Position numbers and translations under genes: made by a program. Positions 1 through 11,482 of a DNA stretch of 64,000 nucleotides are shown piece by piece; the stretch's first letter is position 1; the number at the start of each line of letters is the position of its first letter. The notes beneath the pieces were generated by a model, which did no database searches, was not told the origin of the DNA, and was given only the letters and a program-made list of their open reading frames with translations. The stretch spans positions 142,700,529-142,764,528 of the forward strand of contig OY821518.1 of the NCBI GenBank assembly GCA_963682025.1. Reading direction: 5' to 3'. The stretch is from Cordilura impudica (Eukaryota; Arthropoda; Insecta; Diptera; Scathophagidae).

Positions 1-735
1 TGAGAAAAATCTGTACAATATTTATGTTTCTTGATAGATTTATGTTAAGTTCGGAATGCATGTTGTATATGGGGCTATGACGAAGAATTGTCCTACAGGG
101 TTTATTTTTGTACTACTGATTAATAGGTGTAATAAACATATATAAACTAAATTTGAACAAGATCTGTATGCTATTTTGGATCTTAGGATAATTTAGGTCG
201 TTCTCATAGAGGTAATTTTTGTGGAAAACTTGGTCTGAATATGCAGCAATTTGCATCAATTTCAATAGCGATCGTCCTATGGCCAAAAAAAGCTTATATA
301 TTTAATTTCGAAAAAATTATTTATATTTCCGACCTTCATTGCTAGACAGCACTAATGAAACTAGACGATTAAAACGCAAGCATGTACTGGATCTACCATT
401 CATAAACTAACCAACGATTAAAAAAAACTTAAAACATAAAATCAAATTATATTCTTGTGGTATGTAACTCATTGGAGCACATATCACCTGTGATTTAAAA
501 TTAAGTTTAACACATTTGCTTATTATTTTCGGATCGAATATCTTTAAACAATATATATATTTGCGACCTATAGTTTGAATACAAGGTTAAGATGGACAAA
601 CACACAGACAGACAGAGGCGGAAGAACGGACAGACGGAAGAAGGACATCTCTAAATCAACTAGAAAGTGATACTGAGTCGATCAGTTTAAAAAATGTTGG
701 ATCTAGGTCAAAAATTTTTGGCAGTTTGAAATATA
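1..735 (+). mobile_element. Helentron (mini-me/DINE-1-like, class A), 3' portion
   Basis: The sequence matches the complete class A copy at 34857-35667 block by block: the 'tgaagatcgggaagcag'-type zone, the 'tttcaatagcg' block and 'gcgacctatagtttgaatac'. It then has an imperfect GGAC/AGAC microsatellite (about 595-640) and the 'gatctaggtcaaaaatttttgg' segment. The 5' end lies outside the window. GTCY microsatellites beside a conserved core are the hallmark of dipteran mini-me repeats, now grouped with Helentrons (family knowledge). No coding capacity is seen. Confidence 0.7.
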
Positions 736-769
736 AACAAAGTTAGATCTAAGACCTTTTATCGATATT

Positions 770-1376
770 CAAGGTATAGGTGCAGGGTCCAGACCGACTA
801 TAATTTTCTTAATTGTAAGTTTTTGTTTGTCTGCAAAAAAAAAAAAAGTTAATTTCCAATACTGATAAAACATTTCCAGTGACTAGTGCGCGTAGTGAAT
901 ATTTTATATTTAAAAATGTAAGAAATTTATCAAACAAAAGTGCCTATTTTGAGGATCTAGAGAAATCTTATTATTTGGAAGGTATACAAATTTTGGAGAA
1001 ACGTATTGAGCTTAAAGTAGATGTAGACTATGTTTTTTGCTTGCTAAAAAATTAATTTCATTTAAAGCTGACGTATTTATTGATCTGCCCCCATACACAT
1101 TATAAAATTTAAGAATAAAGTAAAAGCATGATTATCCCAATTAATCAGAACACTCAGTATACCGGAATTGTAATTTTTAGGATATTTTGCTTTTTATACC
1201 CTATTCCAATAATCAGTAAATTCTTACTCATAGCCCCCATTGAAAGCTCCTTCCCGAAATTCAATTAAACATATCAAAAACAAAATCATCGCGTATTTCT
1301 AAGACCATTTCTCTAAACTCATGGCATAGGATATCGCATAGCCGGTCTAGACCGACTAAAATTTTCTTACTATTTC
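770..1376 (-). mobile_element. Two inverted Helentron class A 5' termini
   Basis: At 780-815 and again at 1325-1375 the minus strand reads 'gtaagaaaattatagtcgg' or a close variant, followed by a CTATACC-type block. This is the 5' terminus of class A Helentrons with its palindromic 'cggtctagaccg' hairpin. The copies are truncated and diverged, so this is old debris opposite in orientation to the fragment at 1-735. Confidence 0.6.
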
Positions 1377-1479
1377 TCTTTCAAAAAAGAAACTAAATAC
1401 GATTCAAGTGATTTATCCATTTATGCAATATATTTCCCACGTAGTAAAATGTCAGGATTTTTAAAATATTTTTAATCAA

Positions 1480-2055
1480 TTGAGTGGAAGAATTATTGTT
1501 GAAGGGGATTTTAATGCAAAACACCAGATTACAGAATCCAAAAGGTATTGAAGAACTATTCATTGCTGTCAACCGGTAGCCAGACAAACTGGCCCACAGA
1601 TCCAAAAAAGAAACCAGATTTAATGAATTTTGTCATTTACTCGGGTATTTCCAGTTAATGTCTTCATATTTCGGATGAATTAGTAATAACCTAAACTCCG
1701 ACCAATTTTCAATTATAGTTAACTTCAAACTCTAAGAAATACAAAGTCGTTATAAGAAAGACAGATTTATAATCTTTTGGAATCAATTTAAACATCCCCA
1801 TTGAAACATCAATAGAATTAGATGAAGTCGTTTAGACGTTCAATAACTTAATCCACGAAATCGGATTTTTATCAACACCAATGTAGCAATCTAATTTTAA
1901 TCACGATAAGGTTATTATAACTGCTAAAATTAGAGCAATGATATTTAATAAAAGAATATTGATGAAAATATGGCAAAACATAATAACGAACGATCAAGTA
2001 AACTCTTTTTTTACATTTAACAATAACTACACATTTGTATTAAATCCTTCAAACT
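1480..2055 (+). pseudogene. Jockey-type non-LTR retrotransposon fragment (endonuclease and linker)
   Basis: Reading all three plus frames gives pieces typical of Jockey-clade ORF2. Near 1510-1535 there is 'EGDFNAKH', the metal-binding asparagine region of the apurinic-type endonuclease. Near 1590-1630 there is 'WPTDPKKKPDLMNFVIYSGI'. Near 1930-1980 there is the endonuclease-RT linker signature 'KIRAMIFNKRILMKIWQN'. Frames change repeatedly and stops are frequent, so the copy is dead. No ORF1, RT palm or tail is recognisable on either side. The family assignment rests on these short motifs and not on a full alignment. Confidence 0.65.
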
Positions 2056-2089
2056 AAAGAAAAAGCGTTGCCACATCCATATAATAATT

Positions 2090-2660
2090 ATGTCCTGTTT
2101 AATAAATACTTGTTCCATTAAAGATGATGGGGAAAGAATGATCGATTGTTGGTTGTGTCATGAACTTTGGCATGTTAAATGTAGTCGTCTTTCTGGGTTA
2201 GTTGCGGATGCTTTAACCAATAATAAAGGTCTACATTGGTCCTGCTATAAGTGTAGAAAAATTGGCGTAAGTTTTTATCGCTTCTTCAAGATACAAAAAA
2301 GAAATTTCTGAATACCCAGGAAAAAGCGTCGGATTTAACAAATCGCATTAATGATTATGGAAAATTGTTTGATGATTTCAAATCATTGGATAATTTAAAA
2401 TCTCCTCCTCAATCTTTACCGAAACGCCGTAAATCATCAAGAAATGCTACCAAAGAAAAAAATAATAATCCTGTTGCGGTTGCTGTTTCTTCTGGTTCAT
2501 CCATACCTGACTCATTTCCAATTATTAATAATATTAAGGATACTGCTATTTCTTTGAGACTTGCCCATATTGCCCTAAATTTTAATTATTTAATGAACGC
2601 ATACCATCTTCGAATTAAGATTGATACATATCTTTATATATTGTTGGTCCCGTGAGCTCA
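2090..2660 (+). pseudogene. Frameshifted PHD-finger / coiled-coil ORF, probable retroelement ORF1
   Basis: The first segment (2090-2311) begins MSCLINTC and continues with 'DCWLCHELWHVKCS' and 'HWSCYKC'. This spacing of Cys and His fits a PHD-type zinc finger. After 'FYRFFK' the frame is lost. The second frame (about 2280-2655) carries on with a charged, leucine-containing stretch (LLQDTKKKFLNTQEKAS) and then a basic, serine-rich stretch containing PKRRKSS. I read one protein of finger, short coiled coil and basic tail, with a frameshift near 2285-2300. Such finger plus coiled-coil proteins occur as ORF1/gag-like products of insect non-LTR elements (inference). It could instead be a decayed host PHD protein. 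No promoter or splice signal was identified. Confidence 0.5.
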
Positions 2661-3953
2661 ACAATTAATGTTAATGTTTACTGAATCAGATTTGGTTATT
2701 ATCCTTAAATGATAGATTGTAAATAAAGTTTATTTAATAAAAAATAATAAATTATTCCGAGATTCACAGAAAATTAAATTCAATGAACTGATGTACAAAA
2801 AAATTATTTTCTGCTACTTCATTTGAATATATATAAACGAGAATCCTTAAGAATAATAAAGTCAAGCGAAATTCTCAAAACATTTCTAGTTTTAATAAAA
2901 CATTCAAATATCCGGAACGCTCTCATTCTCAAGCATTCCGGGTAACATGGCTTTTACTAAACTAGAAAAAGTACACAAAACTACAACAGAAGGTTGTCGT
3001 TAAGTTTAAGCTGTAAATTTTCTTTATCTTGACTAATAATTATGTTAATTTATTTTTTATTAAATAATAACTTGACATCGGCAAATGTTGCCAATGGTGC
3101 AAAAGCAATGGGTCAGTGGTTCAAAAAATTAAGTATTGGTAAAGTAGTTATTTATATAAAAGATGTAATCATTTCTTAACTTTTTCATTTCAATATTGCT
3201 TTCACTAAAGTTTCTAACAATAAACAATCCTATTTCTTTTAATGAAAGAGAAAGAGAACAAAGGACTTATTTTGTATTTGCATTCGCTTTAATAACAACT
3301 GGCCCGAGTGTACATGGATGTTACGATTTGGGTGCTGGAAAAGTACGTTACAGCGCAAGTCAGTTGCTTTGCCAGCACTAATACTACTTACATAGCATTA
3401 CTGACTGGGTAGTGTTATTAGATTTTTTATCAACATATTGTTCTACGTTATGTTTATTTTTGTTGCCAGAAATTAATAAAGTTAACACTCCTTAGGGAGT
3501 TGAAAAACTTGAAGAATAAAAAAAAGTTTAACTTTTTTATTTATAACTTATAAATAAAGTTTTGACTACAAATAGTCCAAAAGAGGATTAAAATAAAAGT
3601 AAATTAAGTAACTGATAAACCATTTTTGTTAAGCATCGAATAATTGTCAAAAATATTTATTTTACATTTTTTCATAGTAAATCACCATGTTCCTTAGTGA
3701 AACTAATAAGAATTTTTTGACACCAAAACATTCGTAGGGGTTTTACGTTTGGTGTTATAAAATTCGAATTGGTTTCACTTTCATCGGATTTTGAATTACT
3801 GAAAATGGGCTAACTGATATAACTACTCTATACTACACGTACATGGCATAACATGGCTTTACAAACTGTTTTCTCTGAAACTTCTTTATTTTTAACATAT
3901 AAACATAAATAATTTTTTCAATGACTAATAGAATTTTTCTTGAATTTTTTTAG
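2661..3953. other. Intergenic or intronic stretch upstream of the UGT exon
   Basis: AT-rich sequence without recognisable coding motifs. A 61-codon open frame at 3196-3381 shows no family signature and no splice sites that would join it to the UGT exon. At least the last part (about 3900-3953), ending in a polypyrimidine run and TAG, is intron of the UGT gene. Confidence 0.5.
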
Positions 3954-4691
3954 GACATTAAAAAATTTCTTGATAGTGCTAACGAAACTGGTGCCGTACT
4001 CTTCAGTTTAGGCTCCAATCTTCAGGGATCTAGTATTAAACCTGAAACGGCCACTTACATTTATAATGTTTTATCTAAACTTAAACAAAAAGTTATTTGG
4101 AAATGGGAAGACTTAAAAAATACACCAGGCAAGTCTGCGAATATATTATACAAAAAATGGATGCCCCAGGATGACATATTGGCACATCCCAATATCAAAC
4201 TGTTCATTACTCACGCCGGCAAGGGAGGAATAGCTGAAGCACAATATCACGGTGTTCCCATGGTGGCTTTACCCGTTTTTGCTGATCAGCATAGCAACGC
4301 CAAAAAAATGGTTGACTCCGGTTATGGCCAACAAATGGATTTGTTAACATTGTCGGAAGATGCTCTAAGAGTAGCTGTCGCTGAAGTTCTTAATAATGAT
4401 CAGTATCAACAAAATGTTCAACAATTTTCTAAACTTTATCGGGATCGCCCATTGACAGCGCGTCAAAGTGTTGCTTATTGGACGAATTATGTGATACGTC
4501 ATCACGGTGCTGCCCATATGCAAAGTCCATTGGTACACATGAATTTCATCGAATATATGAATTTAGACGTGTATCTACTTATACTGATGGTGTTCTATAT
4601 TTTATATAGAATCTTTAAATTGGCCGTAATGTTTGTTTGTAGCAAAATATGCAAAAAGGCGAAAAAAAACAAGAAAGTTAAATCACAATAG
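3954..4691 (+). CDS. UDP-glycosyltransferase, C-terminal exon
   Basis: UGTs transfer a sugar from a UDP-sugar to small lipophilic molecules in the ER lumen; in insects they act in detoxification, pigment and cuticle metabolism. The exon opens after 'ttttttttag' at 3953 and is open in phase 0 for 245 codons to TAG. It encodes the donor-binding half: 'VLFSLGSNL', 'VIWKWED', 'WMPQDDILAHPNIKLFITHAG' (start of the UGT signature), then 'GVPMVALPVFADQ' and the 'RDRPLTARQSVAYW' block. A hydrophobic membrane anchor (YLLILMVFYILYRIFKLAVM) and a lysine-rich cytosolic tail (KKAKKNKKVKSQ) close it, as expected for a type I ER protein. The signature has HAGKGG where most members have HGG(L/Q). The N-terminal acceptor-binding exons are not found in the window and should lie upstream of position 1 or be hidden in 1-3953. 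The exon itself is intact. The subfamily cannot be told from this half. Confidence 0.93.
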   Translation, partial: DIKKFLDSANETGAVLFSLGSNLQGSSIKPETATYIYNVLSKLKQKVIWKWEDLKNTPGKSANILYKKWMPQDDILAHPNIKLFITHAGKGGIAEAQYHGVPMVALPVFADQHSNAKKMVDSGYGQQMDLLTLSEDALRVAVAEVLNNDQYQQNVQQFSKLYRDRPLTARQSVAYWTNYVIRHHGAAHMQSPLVHMNFIEYMNLDVYLLILMVFYILYRIFKLAVMFVCSKICKKAKKNKKVKSQ

Positions 4692-4762
4692 AAATATGTG
4701 CAAGAAGTTTTTTTTTTCATTTAAACGTTATATTAAAACAAGTTAATGTTATTTTTTTATAT

Positions 4763-4783
4763 AATAAAACAGCGAAAAATAAA
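4763..4783 (+). terminator. Poly(A) signals of the UGT gene
   Basis: AATAAA occurs at 4763-4768 and 4778-4783, 70-90 bp after the UGT stop codon and in the right orientation. No other candidate 3' end lies nearby. Confidence 0.6.
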
Positions 4784-4990
4784 TTTAATTTGACAAGCCA
4801 CTGTATCTTCTTATTTAACTAGAAATAAAACTGGTGAAAAACGCATTTAAAAAATATTTTTTCATCAATTTAGTTTGTATGACTTTGTGCTGATGTTTCT
4901 AACTAGCGAAAATATCTGATCCAGATCAACCATTTGTTATACCTATCGACTCAGAATCACGTAAACCTGATTGCAATTATACAGATATTA

Positions 4991-5330
4991 TCTATAATAT
5001 TAATAGGCTAGGCAATTTCTTGTGACCGATGTTTTGTTTGAAAGGTATTTCATTTTAGCCGTTTTGCAGATTTACAGATTTTTAAATTTTTTCCTTTATT
5101 TTGTGTAAATTGTCTTTAAAGTTGCTACTAACACATACATAAAACTATACAATGCTATGTGTGTGTGTGTTTATTAAATTTGTTAATGTGATTGTAATAA
5201 AAATGAGTTTTTTTTTTGTTGATTTGTGAGTTGGCTATAATTGATTAGCTTACCTTTAGGGTTTTTATGTAATGAAAAAATAAAATTTCCTAGAATTTGC
5301 ACTCGAATTTCGAGGGCTGGAATCTGCTAG
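4991..5330 (+). mobile_element. Non-autonomous Helitron, copy 1
   Basis: The element starts TCTATAATATTAATAGGC after an A and ends GGCTGGAATCTGCTAG before a T, which fits Helitron ends (5' TC, 3' CTAG, inserted between A and T). A short stem CTCGAA/TTCGAG lies about 15 bp before the CTAG, the expected 3' hairpin position. A second copy is at 55880-56257. No helicase or Rep coding sequence is present. Confidence 0.75.
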
Positions 5331-5627
5331 TATTTATATAAAATATGACACATAAGATATTTATTGGATATATTTTTTAATCTGTTTAGAGCGACTGTAA
5401 TTTATTACCTGTTTTTATTGTTTTTTGTTTTTTTTTTTGGTATTAAATGTATCTTTATATTAACGTATTGCTAGAAAATTCAGATAAAAATATTTTAATT
5501 TTTTATATAATTTAAAATCTGGACATTTTTAGTCAAGAATCATTAGATTTTTTTTTTTGAATTATCGTATGACTTCTAAGGCCTCAACCATTCTTATAGG
5601 GATCAAACTTTGGGTATTATAACGCCG

Positions 5628-6249
5628 CACAGTGGACCATTTCACGAGAAGGCGGTCAAAATCCATAACTTTTGGATTGAAATTTTGATATTTTTTGTTT
5701 GGTAGGTGGGACTTTAGCCTTTAATTTTTGCTAGAAAACGTAAATATCGACCGATAATAGAAAAAAGGTTATAGAAGGTTTAAAATAAATTTTCATTTTT
5801 AGTTGAATTTTAGTACAAAAGTGAAGTGTTAAAAGGTTAAAAAAGATTTTTTATATAATGTCTTATTTTTTCAGTTAATTTTACAGCTAATAGTTTTAAA
5901 AAATTTGGTAAGTTAAATGTTGTCAGAAAATGCTAAACTTTGGCCAAACTTTTTAAAAATTTTGTAAGTTAAATCTTGTCAGAAAATGCCAAACTTTGGC
6001 CATCGTAAACTTTTTAGTCTTAATGTTCACAAGGGCCAGCCCTAGTTAAAATATAATTTATTTAGCAGCGAACGTAAAAGTTACCTGATATTGGTTCAAG
6101 ATAGAGAAGTTTCAATGAAAAGGTCGTAGGTTTTTATATTAATTAAAAATATTTTTATTGTCTTTTTAAATATTTCTATATCAATTTTTATTGTAAATTT
6201 ATAAAATACATAAATTTTTAAATCAAGAAAAATTGTAAACAATGTATAT
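5628..6249 (+). mobile_element. Transib-like left end and interior
   Basis: CACAGTGGACCATTT begins at 5628 and is preceded by CGCCG (5623-5627). This fits Transib ends, which start CAC(N)RTG next to a CGNCG target. The interior is non-coding. I infer that it is the left part of the same broken element whose transposase remnant lies at 9430-10370, now separated by the Helentron at 6250-9427. No matching right end was found. Confidence 0.5.
5898..6016. repeat. Two-unit ~60-bp tandem repeat
   Basis: The block 'gtaagttaaa(t)...ttgtcagaaaatgc...aaactttggcca' occurs twice in a row, at about 5900-5955 and 5960-6002, with a few differences. It lies inside the Transib-like fragment. Confidence 0.7.
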
Positions 6250-9200
6250 AACAAGTAAGAGTGTTAAATTCGGCAGTGCCGAATCTTTGATACCCTCCAC
6301 CTCGGTTTTAGTCTTGATAATAAATGTAAATGAAAAAGTAAACAATTTGTTAAACTTAATATCAAATTATTTCAGCAAATTCTTTGGGTTGGTTTTCGTC
6401 TTTTCTATTATTTCAGATTTATTTCGGTGTTTGCTTTTTGGTCATCGTGGTTGCTGATCGGCATGCATTTAGGTTATATACCTATATGCATGCGTTTCCG
6501 GTTATATAACATAACTTCTCGTTTAATTTAGTTTTTGCTAAATTAAATAGCTCGCCCTAACCTCCATTGCAAAGGTAATGATTGTGTAGGGTGGCTATAT
6601 GCATTAAATCGTGCTAATTGGAGATGGCTGTATAGTTTCTTTTAACTGGCCAAATATTTCTTCATTGCGGCCATATAGGTCGGATGGAGTAACAAAATAA
6701 TAACCAAAAAAAAAAACTCTCTCAACGTTTTTATTAATATATGGCCATATTTGGAAAACATAGAGAATGAATTTATAATAATAAATATTCAAATAAGCGA
6801 TGCCAAACGCAAAAACCAAATGTCCCAAACATTTTAAATAAAATAATTTGTTATCTTTATTATCTGAAAAACTTCAAATATTCATCCAAAAAAAAATTGT
6901 GAAAAATAATATATGTATAAATAACATTCTCATCAAATTGCGTTTATTTATGTAACAATTTTTATGTTCGCAATTCTTAAATATCATTTGAGGTTTTATA
7001 AAATTCATTGAATTTAAATTAATGTTTTCTGTAGTCCGATTCTGTAGATTTCATCGAACCGACAATCGCAAAATATATCGACAGCTATTGTTGTTTGCAC
7101 TAAGGATTAAGTGATTCACTAAGTACATACATCTTAACGACAGTCGACAAATCTATTTTTCTATTTATTTAAATTGTAAATGAGTGGCATCTCTGTCAAA
7201 ATAAGCGAAAAACACAAAGAAGAATAGAAAAAACAAATTAGTTCGTGTTTGACAGGATGATTTTATGTTGATGTTTAATATCTTTATTTTGTTTACTAAT
7301 ATTTCTGTTTATTTATTTGAAAATGAAATAATGAATTGAATATGCTATTTAATTTTTTTATTTATATAAAAAAGTTTTTTAATAGAAGCAAAATATTTTC
7401 ACTATTTTATGATTTTTATTTATGAATGACGACATTTCAACCTAAAAACTGAAGTTTTTATCGATTGAATAAACAACACAAAAATGGTTGACGTTTAGAT
7501 AACAACAACAGCTGACTTTAACAATAGCGAATATCGTTTAAAATTTTTACTGATAATTTTGCAATGTTCTTTTTTTTAACGATTCGACTATCGTTAAAAG
7601 AAGTTACTTAATCGCGGTACTGAAAAGTTATTAATTTCTCCTGAATGGCAATATTTTTTTTAAATGTAAAAATTTTTTAAATGTAAACATAGGTATTTGG
7701 TGTTTTTTTTTTTTTTTTTTTGAATTTCAATTTGTGTTTAACGAATAAAATTTATATATTAAAGATGCAATTGATGTCTTCTAAACTTAAAATTATAATT
7801 TCCGACGTTTTGATATGATTTTCTGAAATTCAATTAATAGTAATTTATAATTGGAAATTTTTAATTCCAGTTTTTAGAATTGATATTTTCTTAAATTTGA
7901 ATGGAAAATTTAAAAAGTGCAATTTTGTATTTATGTGAATAATAATGCTTTAGTAATTATAAACAATTTTTAAAAATTAGATGTAATCGCAATCAGATAT
8001 TTTGTAGGTAAAGCAGAATAATAATTCTATATAACTATGTATTTAGATATGTTTTGAAAGCAAAAAACTCATTGATGAACTCAGTAACTCTATTTTGTAA
8101 AGCAACAAAAAGTTAATATGCCAAACTTATGTTCATATTTGTAAAAGAATAATGAAAATACGTATGAAATAAAAGACCAGCCCGTGTATACTCTTACCAT
8201 TGTTATGTATAATATCTATTTGAAAATATTGACATTCATGTTAAAATAGAAATAACTATTGCAAAGCTAATTAGAACAAACGAAAATTGTGGCGCCATCT
8301 ACTGTGGCATAGTCACGCTGAGCAAAATGAAGTGACACTCTGTTAATGCAAAAGAAATGTATTTTCTCCACAACAAAATATTGCAGAATTTTATGTAAAT
8401 AAAATAATATACCGACTTATTTCTAACATGCAGTTGTTATGGATATACATATATGTATAATATATGTATATTATTTGTATTATTTAATATGTTTATAAAA
8501 ATTTATAAATAAATTTATACATAATTTTTTTTTGCTATATTTACATTGTTTTTTTTTATTAACAACTAGGTATTTTAGCATTATTTGCTTTAGATGTTGG
8601 TGAATTTTTACTCCCTTTATATTAACTCGTAGTGTCTGCTTGTCGAAAAAATTTTGGATCGATTTTAACCAATTTCCCGTAAGCCATTCGATCTGAAATT
8701 TTCCAGGCAGGCTCGTGGTAATAACAGAAATGATCTAACAAATTTTTAGAGTGATGTCAAAACAATGGAAACTTTTAAATTTTTCTACCAGAGTTAATAA
8801 AAAAATGTACAAAGGGTTAGTTTTTATTATATTATTACCCAACGACCACAAAAACAACAAGTCCAGCTATGACAACAACACAACATTTAGAATAACAACA
8901 AGAACAATATAGAAACATCATATTTTTCATTTTTTATTTACTTTTTCAGAGATTTTCCTGGACCTGTTCCACCGATTTTAATGATTTTTGAAACAGAAAT
9001 CTTTCCATGATTTTGTTGAATCATTCTCACTAAAAATGATTACTGTAGCTGAACTATTCAGGGCATGATCGTGGCAAGAACAACATAGAAAATTATATAT
9101 TTTCAAGACTTTTTTTAGTTCTTCATTCAAATCTCGGGCCCTAATCGACCGATTTGGACGATTTTAAATAGAAAACTTTTCAGGATGTTAATAAATCATT

Positions 9201-9427
9201 TTTTATGTCAACGAGAACCCTAGCTGCCCGATTGATGCCGTCATCGTGATTTCCACAGACGGACAGACGGACAGAAGGACAGACGGACATCGCTATATCA
9301 ACTCCGGTTGTTATAGGGATCACAAATATATATATTTTATGGGGTCCAAAATTTTTTTTCAATTTATTACAAACGGAATGACAAACTTATATATATCCTC
9401 TGCACATTGGAGTGGATGGTATAAAAA
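6250..9427 (+). mobile_element. Helentron class B, long copy A (~3.2 kb)
   Basis: The 5' end is AACAAGTAAGAGTGTTAAAT, followed by the hairpin TTCGGCAGTGCCGAA and GATACCCTCCACC. The 3' end carries the GACGGACA microsatellite (9255-9290), the TA-rich core around 'gggatcacaaatatatat', and 'ggagtggatggtataaa'. That end is complementary to the 5' GATACCCTCCACC block, forming subterminal inverted repeats. The 3-kb interior has no long ORF, and its order is shared with copy C (14238-18268). A block with 'gcgccatctactgtggcata' (about 8290) and several short E-box-like and DRE-like words could be captured host DNA, but I cannot assign it. The element appears to be inserted inside a Transib remnant. 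Confidence 0.75.
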
Positions 9428-9429
9428 AG

Positions 9430-10370
9430 AGTATAACTTATTGTTAGTGTATTGAAAAACTACTTTAAATCAAACAATTTTAGTAAATATTTATTCTAAA
9501 CAGCCTTGATTTTCATCTTCTAGAAGTTATTTAGTTTCTTCGTCTAATTCAATAGAGTAGTTTTCCATTTTTGTCGAATGTTGGTCATATATGGATCTGA
9601 AGTGCACAACAAAATAGTGATAAGGTCTTCATTAGTTCAATATCTGGACATTTTTCTTGTGCTCGCGAAATAATCTGTAGTCTTTGTTCCTTTTTTTTTT
9701 GCAGTTCTTTAGATAGATCTCCTATTGGTAGCATATTGTTTTGAATTATTTGTTTCCGATGGTACAAAATTTTATGAACTGTGGATGGCAATTATCTCCA
9801 AGAGTATTTTTCGTTATAAAGTATGCCTGCTTTATTGGCGTACTCTCCAAATTTTTTTGAACATATCTTTCTGCTGCATGCTAGAACTTGTAATATGATT
9901 TTGAATCATCTTATTAATTCATGATCTACACCTGTGATAGATGCTGCAATTTCTGGATCGGAAAAAAATCTCCTTGCAGTATTTCCATCATTTGAGTTTC
10001 CTTCTCCTTGTTTTGGTGGGTTGATTATGAGGCCTAGCTGTAGATATTTTTCTTTAATTTGTTTTTTTTTTGTTTCTTTTTTCTTCACTTTATTTGTCTT
10101 TTTCTCACTGTTTCGCCTAACAACCAAATTCCAAATCATAACTCAATTTCAGAATATGCTCCATAAAACGTATTCTAGCATGAAGAGAGGACATTCCAAA
10201 TTCGTAGGCTTCCTAAAACTATCGTCTTGTGGTGGGGGTTGTCTTAATTGACTTGATGTCTTTTGGCATATAATGCAGCTTGATGATGACTTTGTTTCGG
10301 TTAAAGCTTATGCAACTTTTCCATCCATCATTGTGAGACACATTTTAAAATTTATTTCAATTTAAATATA
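9430..10370 (-). pseudogene. Transib (RAG1-like) transposase remnant 1
   Basis: On the minus strand from about 10345 down, the pieces appear in RAG1-core order. First is 'MMDGKVA', with the Asp matching RAG1 D708, followed by a stop. Then come 'SCIICQKTSSQL' (the CxxC after the second catalytic Asp), 'LHARIRFMEHILKLSYDL', and 'GNTARRFFSDPEIAASITG' (compare RAG1 GNFARKLM). The last pieces are 'VHKILYHRKQII' and 'LPIGDLSKE', which precede the catalytic Glu. The helix that should read E-A-R-N-K is altered, so the third catalytic residue seems lost. Stops and frame changes show decay. Family knowledge: Transib transposases are the relatives of the V(D)J recombinase RAG1. The N-terminal part with the first Asp is missing. 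Confidence 0.72.
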
Positions 10371-10861
10371 AAACGGATGATGAACTTGAAGGAAGACACC
10401 AGCAATAGAAATGCAAGCTACATAGAGATGAATATGTGTTTGAATGTTAAACTTGTGATTTTATGTTTTGTGCTAAATGTAATTTTATTATGTTTTATAC
10501 ATATATAAACAATATAATTCTGAGTTTAAGATACATTTTATATGGTGTAATATTCAATATTAATTATATGTATGTATAGATTTTTAAATAAATAAACGAA
10601 CTCCTAGAAGAAGTCGAGAAATAATTGACGAAACGTCGCACAGTGGCTGAAAATCGTTTTTCATTGGCCAAAATTCTGTAACTTTTGAACCGATGAAAAT
10701 ATTTAAGTAATTTTTTTTTTTAATGGATAGATATTTAGTTCAGTTTTAAATACATTACAATTGATTTTAAGGAATTCTAGGTCAAAGTTGATTTTTTTTA
10801 ACTTTTAGAGTGAAATAAAATATGTATTTATTATTTTTTTTATTTAATAAAAAATTTAATA

Positions 10862-11070
10862 TTTTTTTTTTTTTTTAATTAATCAACACTCAGGGGATGC
10901 CCCTTACAGATGCAGTGCATTGTGTTGATCTCAGGAAAATAGGTTAAGGCGGAAAGAGGGAGTAGTTAATTTTTTTTTTTGCAGCGACATACCAAAGCCT
11001 CTGGTGGGAATCGAACCCACGACCCCCGCATGACAGGCGAGCACGCTACCTACTCACCCACCGGGCCGCT
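10862..11070 (-). mobile_element. tRNA-derived SINE
   Basis: On the minus strand the element starts AGCGGCCCGGTGGGTGAGTA. It has an anticodon-arm-like GCCTGTCATGCGGG and a B box in GGGTTCGATTCCCACC, and ends in an A-rich tail (plus-strand poly-T at 10863-10876). The anticodon arm resembles tRNA-Asp (GTC). TTTAATA flanks both sides (10855-10861, 11071-11077), a convincing target-site duplication inside the Transib element. The tRNA part is not a folding, intact tRNA gene. Confidence 0.8.
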
Positions 11071-11102
11071 TTTAATAATAATTATAAACATTTTTTGTAA
11101 TA

Positions 11103-11482
11103 ATGGGATTTTTTAATGTTACACTCAAAAAAATTTGTACACTCAAAAAAAAAATAGTAAAATCAACTGGAGATTTTGCTATTATTACTGAAAAATTAAA
11201 AATTTTTGTTATCAAATTTGCAAATTTGTTTACACTCAAAGAATATTTACACTTAAAAAAAACGTTAATAATATTATCTAAAAATCTTGCTATTACTACA
11301 GAAAAATTTATTATTTTTTGCTGTCAAATTTGATAATTAAAAAAAAAAAAAAAACATTTTAAAAATAAAAACTGCAATAGATTTTAATTGCATTTGTAAA
11401 AATGGTAGGTTCTGTTTATTATTATTTTTTACTAATACTATGTTTTTCGCACTTAAATTACAATGAAAGGCAATTATAATTG
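11103..11482. other. AT-rich interior of the Transib element
   Basis: Low-complexity A/T runs with repeated 'acactcaaaaaaa' words. The open frame at 11103-11333 is composed of Lys, Ile and Phe only and is not a gene. Confidence 0.6.

Noticed and set aside
3196..3381. 61-codon frame upstream of the UGT exon as an additional UGT exon
   Set aside because: No UGT motif and no compatible splice signals.
9246..9455. Open frames reading repeated Thr-Asp-Gly-Arg or Ser-Val-Cys-Pro (also 9180-9362, 35351-35551, 47970-48218, 63770-63979)
   Set aside because: They translate the GACGGACA microsatellite of Helentron tails on one strand or the other and are not genes.
10981..11068. Functional tRNA gene
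   Set aside because: The acceptor and D arms do not pair and the unit has an A tail and target duplication, so it is a SINE.
11103..11333. 76-codon frame rich in Lys, Ile and Phe
   Set aside because: Composed of A/T low-complexity repeats inside the Transib element.
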